In this document: positions 22,918 through 26,996 of the stretch, one piece after another | Layout of the letters: each line of letters opens with the position of its first letter | Position numbering within the stretch: position 1 is the stretch's first letter | Assembly (NCBI GenBank): GCA_001247695.2 | Contig: LGRX02003657.1 | Span: 1-26,996, forward strand | Source of the DNA: Cymbomonas tetramitiformis | Lineage: Eukaryota > Chlorophyta > Pyramimonadophyceae > Pyramimonadales > Pyramimonadaceae | Length of the DNA stretch: 26,996 nt | Reading direction: 5' to 3' | Made by a program: the position numbers and the translations under genes | The notes under the pieces: model-generated | What the model was told of the DNA's origin: nothing | Database searches by the model: none | Seen by the model: only the letters and a program-made list of their open reading frames with translations

Positions 22918-25900
22918 CTGAAAATTGCTGCTGCGGTGAAAGGGGCAAAATCATGATCAATTTCATTTAGTGCCGTCTTTCATGAATTTAAGCAAGGCTT
23001 CATAACTTTACGCCTGGCAAACAAGCAGCAGCATGCCAAACTCGATGCCTTCACAAACCAAAGGGCTTCAAGGCGATGCCTTCGAAACAAGTCAGAATAT
23101 AGAGAACCTATATACAGATCCTAGAGCATGATTCATTTACCATCATTTTTGGAAATAAAGCAAGAAAGCTCTGGGAGGCAGAGGAGTGTCAGAGACTTAC
23201 AGCAGGGGCGGCCTCTGTGGGCTTGGGAGCCTCCGCAGCAGGGGCGGCCTCTGTGGGCCTGGGAGCCTCCGCAGCAGGGGCGGCCTCCGCAGCAGGGGCG
23301 GCCTCCGCAGCAGGGGCGGCCTCTGTGGGTTTGGGAGCCTCCGCAGCAGGGGCGGCCTCTGTGGGCTTGGGAGCCTCCGCAGCAGGGGCGGCCTCTGTGG
23401 GCTTGGGAGCCTCCGCAGCAGGGGCGGCCTCTGTGGGCTTGGGAGCCTCCGCAGCAGGGGCGGCCTCTGTGGGCTTGGGAGCCTCCGCAGCAGGGGCGGC
23501 CTCTGTGGGCTTGGGAGCCTCCGCAGCAGGGGCGGCCTCTGTGGGCTTGGGAGCCTCCGCAGCAGGGGCGGCCTCTGTGGGCTTGGGAGCCTCCGCAGCA
23601 GGGGCGGCCTCTGTGGGCTTGGGAGCCTCCGCAGCAGGGGCGGCCTCTGTGGGCTTGGGAGCCTCCGCAGCAGGGGCGGCCTCTGTGGGCTTGGGAGCCT
23701 CCGCAGCAGGGGCGGCCTCTGTGGGCTTGGGAGCCTCCGCAGCAGGGGCGGCCTCTGTGGGCTTGGGAGCCTCCGCAGCAGGGGCGGCCTCTGTGGGCTT
23801 GGGAGCCTCCGCCGCAGGGGCGGCAGGTGTGGATGCAGCCTCCGCAGCCTTGGCCCCGTCTCCCGACCCTTGCTTCTCTTGGAATGCCGCCTTGGATTGT
23901 TCGTACTCCTCTGCGGCCAGATCTTTCTCCATCTTATCAACAGCTTTCTCTAGCTCCCCATTGCGCAGTCCCTGTTGTGTCCGCTCACCTCCCGATGGCC
24001 ACCATCAGCCATCTTCAGGGATCAGAAACATCGCAGTACGGCGAAACTCAAGCTTGTAGGCAGAGTGATGCTACGGCTATGGAGCATCTGCTGCATTACC
24101 CGCAGAAGCGCCCCCCCGATGCCCTTCTTCTTTGCAGGTGCTGGCTTCCCTGCAGCAGTGGCTGCCTTGCTTTCTTTGGCCTCTGTCTTCTCCAAATACT
24201 CGCGATACCTGTCGTGAGCCCTCCAGCTGTAAGCTGCAAGTACCGCACACTCAATCGAGTACATTGCTCCCGCTCAACCTTTCAACTTGGCTTTTGTCTC
24301 CTCAGCTTGCAGAAGCAGCACTGATCCACACCCTAAATTAGGCATGGCAGAGAGGTAGGGCCTAGAGGAGGCCGTACTGCGCAACTTTCTCTTCAAAGTA
24401 CGAGTCAAACTCCCCGGTGGAGATCTTGCCATTGAAATCTCGGTCAAGACTTCGGAGCAGCTTCTCCGCACGGACCGCCTGAGAGCAAACAAACAATTCT
24501 CACCAACAATTTAAGAGTCAACAATGACGTGAACAAGGTGGACAGGGGGAGGCCAGGGAGGATTGAAGAGAGATTGGCGGGCAGGGGTACAAGCAGCTAA
24601 TAAGGTCGATATCTGCAACATCGCATAAGCCTGAGATCATGACACATGTTTGCATTACTGCTTGTCAGCGGCCTGAGATCATGGCGCTTGCTTTGCTACC
24701 CCTCGTACCCGCTCCATCGTGTGACCCGGGGAGGCTATCCAAACGTACCCGCTTGTCAGCAGGCAGTGGTCGTCCGGGTGCAAATAGTTCATGGACCCAA
24801 TCCAACAATCTGTTCAGCTCCTCGCCCTCCAAAAAGCCGTTATGGTCCTTGTCCAAACTTGACCACACCTCCGCTGCTGCCTTCTTGAGCTCCTCCTCCT
24901 CCTCTTTTTCCTCATCAGTCGCAGCAGCTTTGCAACCCTTGGATGCTGCATCCCACCCGCAACAACCGAGCAGCTATGATCAGGCGGGACCCGGCTACTG
25001 CAAGTGATTTGGACTCAGGCATTTGTACAAGTCTCAAATGAGTTGTAGTTTCTATGCAGCATATCCAGGACATACCCTTAGCCTCCAGGCTGTCCAAGAA
25101 CATTGCATGCTGCTCGATCTTCTTGGTAAAGAAGGGCAAGAACTCCTCAAAAGTGATGTGGCCATCCTGCTTGACGTTATCTAAGCTCTTGAACAGCTTG
25201 GCTACCCTGCAAGAATGGCCCCCCCCCAGCCTTTAAGGTACAGGACAAGCTATTTCATTTTGCATACCAAATTGGGTGAAAGTCCAATGAGATTCCAAGA
25301 AACCTCACCTCGCTTTGCGCTGGTCTTCATTCAGCTTTTTCTTGTTTGGACCGAAAAGCCCTTGGGCCCAGTCCAAGAGTTGATCAATCTCGCCTCCTTC
25401 GAGAGTGCCTAGTTCAAATCGGCACAGCCACCCCCCACTTATCACCTTAAAGCCATGCAAAGAGTACAGCTCATTTAACCGCGTGGCACTCCGGATGACC
25501 TATATGCAGGAGGAAAGCAGAGGGCCTACCATTCTTATCATCATCGAGGTCGGCAAAGGTTTTCTTGGCCATATCAGTTAACGACTGATTGTAGTTGATA
25601 AAAGTAGTGACACCCTGCATCAATGAATGTTGTCAAAGCCAGTACAAGTAAGGCGAGGAGGAAGGAGCTCAGCCCGTGAGGATTCCACTTGCACCTTGGC
25701 CTCAGCTTTCTTTTTCACTTCGTCATACTCTTGCTGTGCCAAGTCCTTCTCCATCTTATTAACAGCATCATCGAGGGCCCCACTATGCAAGCCAGCCAGC
25801 AAGGACTTCCCGAGTTTTCCCTTTGGCCCCCCACTCTTCTGCGGGTTTGCTGAAGCTTTCTGGGTGCACAAAGCCGGCGCACATAACACGTCAGCATGAG

Positions 25901-26481
25901 TATCAGCACGGCTTGCACCTTGCTTTGCAGGACATGCACAACTGAAATCCCAAGCACACCTTTGCCGCAGCCTCTTTTGCTGCTGCTATATCGCTCTTCG
26001 CAGCCTTCTCCTTGGCTACCTTCTCTACAGCGGCTTTCTCGTCAGCCTTCTTCTTCACTTCCTCGTACTCCTCTGCAGCCAAGTCCTTCTCCATCTTATC
26101 AACTGCTTTCTCCAGGGCGCCACTGCGCAGGCCGTTCAGAAGGGAGTTGCCGAGTCGGCCCTGAGGCCCACCCGTCTTCGGCGCAGGCTTCTTACCCTCC
26201 TTCTGCTCGTAACCACCCCCGAACACCATTTTCACAACGTCATGGAATATGTTCCATCGGCAGTAACGTTGGCAGCTTCTATTTCTTGGAAGCTGCTGTG
26301 GACAGGTGACTACAGCTGCGTGGCATACCTTTGCCTTCTCCTCCTCCTTGTGCTCCAGCTGATTTATAAAATGAACATACTGAGTAACTTTCTCGAGAAA
26401 GTACGCCTTGAACTCTGTGTACGAGATGCTGCCATTCACGTCCTTGTCTACACTCTTCAGAAGCTTTTCAGTTCGAGCTTT
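22895..26481 (-). CDS. Modular EF-hand protein with Ala/Pro-rich repeat tail (5' end incomplete)
   Basis: Exons in order on the minus strand: 26481-26329, 26202-25960, 25859-25695, 25614-25530, 25408-25309, 25206-25076, 24927-24749, 24478-~24373, ~24320-24279, 24233-24100, 23971-23201, 22930-22895. Phases match at every join. EF-hand loops: DKDVNGSISYTE, DDDKNGTLEGGE (split by an intron), a degenerate NVKQDGHITFEE, DKDHNGFLEGEE and DRDFNGKISTGE. Three copies of a helical module follow the pattern LLxGLxSGALEKAVDKMEKD. The tail is the 12-residue repeat region. No signal peptide or membrane segment is seen, so a cytosolic calcium sensor or scaffold is inferred. The frame stops at 24362-24364 (QYGLL) unless a non-canonical intron removes it, so the gene may instead end there (432 residues from 26481 if the 26203-26328 stretch is kept). 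The first exon is not identified. AATAAA lies downstream near 22641. The family is not recognised by name. Confidence 0.75.
23201..23822 (-). repeat. 36 bp coding minisatellite (~16 full units)
   Basis: The unit encodes AEAPKPTEAAPA on the minus strand. Units from 23325 onward are almost identical. Near the 3' end of the coding strand there are two 18 bp half units (23275-23310) and single-base variants, including APRPTE. Every frame of the repeat is open on both strands, which creates several long false ORFs. Near-identity implies recent expansion or homogenisation, so copy number is probably variable and assembly-sensitive. Confidence 0.95.
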
Positions 26482-26923
26482 CTGCAAACACCTTTGCCGA
26501 GCGCTGGCTTAGCACTTCTTTCGTCCAGGCTGGAAACCAGAACTCCATATTCTGTGCAGAGTAAAGCAAGCAGATCGAGTAGCTAGTAGTTAGCGAGAAC
26601 ATCTTAATAGCAAGGTTGTGAGTGGTGAGTAGGCAGTGGCTTGGGTGGCTGCTGGCGAGGTAATAGCCGGTGCCTAGGTAGTGGCTTGTCTTGTGGCCAA
26701 GTAGTGGCTGGAGGCTGATCTTGTGGTTTGTGGACAGGTGGTGGGCAGTATGTCCTGCCTGTAATTTATGCACAGCTTACAGCATGTTGGTGAAGATAAG
26801 CATCCAGGTTGTGGCAAGATTATGGCTTGTGGCAGGGTCGTGGCTGGTAGACACTTGATGTCATGCAACAAACAGCTTGTGGCTAAGTAGTGGTTTCACA
26901 ACAAAGGCTGCGATATAACAAGC
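26482..26923. other. GTGGC-rich upstream region of the EF-hand gene
   Basis: 26590-26900 is made of irregular GTGGCTTG / GTAGTGGCT words (CAAGCCAC on the coding strand). An ATG on the minus strand near 26602 opens a frame (MFSLTTSYSICLLYS, MEFWFPAWTKEVL) that runs to 26468 but is not in frame with the EF-hand exon starting at 26481. The true first exon is therefore uncertain or lies outside the window. Confidence 0.45.
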
Positions 26924-26996
26924 CACGCAGTCATTACAGTCTCAATCCACATCTCCCTGGCCACGCTGTCACTGCAGTCTCACTCCACATCTCCCT
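26924..26996. repeat. 38 bp tandem repeat at the window edge, two copies
   Basis: Copies at 26924-26961 and 26962-26996 begin CACGC(A/T)GTCA and end TCCACATCTCCCT. The second copy is cut by the window edge, so more units may follow. Confidence 0.8.

Noticed and set aside
23128..24324. 398-codon + strand ORF and other long ORFs across the 36 bp minisatellite
   Set aside because: The repeat has no stop in any frame. Only the minus frame joined to EF-hand-module exons has splice sites, conserved sequence and a matching paralogous module.

Overview
The window looks like nuclear DNA of a eukaryote. It holds genes split by many short GT-AG introns, conserved eukaryote-only protein families, minisatellites and several layers of transposable elements. 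There is no bacterial operon structure. The PP4R3 gene resembles plant and animal homologues about equally, so an alga or other protist fits, but I cannot name the lineage from sequence alone.

Left end (1-3292): a repetitive block. A ~217 bp sequence occurs at 1-217 and again at 1588-1803, enclosing a 151 bp tandem duplication and one weak ORF. It is followed by ~1.5 kb of simple-repeat-containing spacer.

3293-9266 (+): the clearest gene, a 21-exon PP4R3/SMEK/Psy2 homologue (regulatory subunit 3 of protein phosphatase 4). The exons I traced join in phase to 860 codons, the usual length for the family. Two C-terminal endings are possible.

9267-11267: AT-rich spacer, then two abutting small ORFs with CxxC pairs (10674-10895 and 10896-11267) that I do not recognise.

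About 11250-19800 (+): a decayed Ty3/gypsy-like LTR retroelement. It has a long leader, a gag with a poly-alanine tract, a CCHC-type zinc knuckle, an aspartic protease, an unrecognised region, and the first part of a reverse transcriptase that breaks off before the catalytic palm. Two smaller elements sit inside it (17238-17520 and 17530-18193). The ~1.5 kb leader carries nine dispersed copies of a 22-24 nt hairpin. Its inner stem changes in both arms together, while the outer stem, internal loop and loop size stay nearly fixed. This covariation is the most unusual signal in the window.

19800-22900: non-coding, repeat-rich DNA with CATACTGT-type arrays, a perfect hairpin, a minus-strand remnant of a second retroelement integrase, and a stem-loop containing the nonanucleotide TAATATTAC.

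22895-26481 (-): a multi-exon gene for a modular EF-hand protein: five EF-hand loops, three copies of a helical 'SGALEKAVDKMEKDL' module, and a tail of ~16 near-identical 12-residue Ala/Pro/Glu/Lys/Thr repeats encoded by a 36 bp minisatellite. Its 5' end is unresolved and lies in GTGGC-rich DNA at the right edge. The host genes (PP4R3 and the EF-hand protein) have no visible functional link; the transposable elements fill the space between them.
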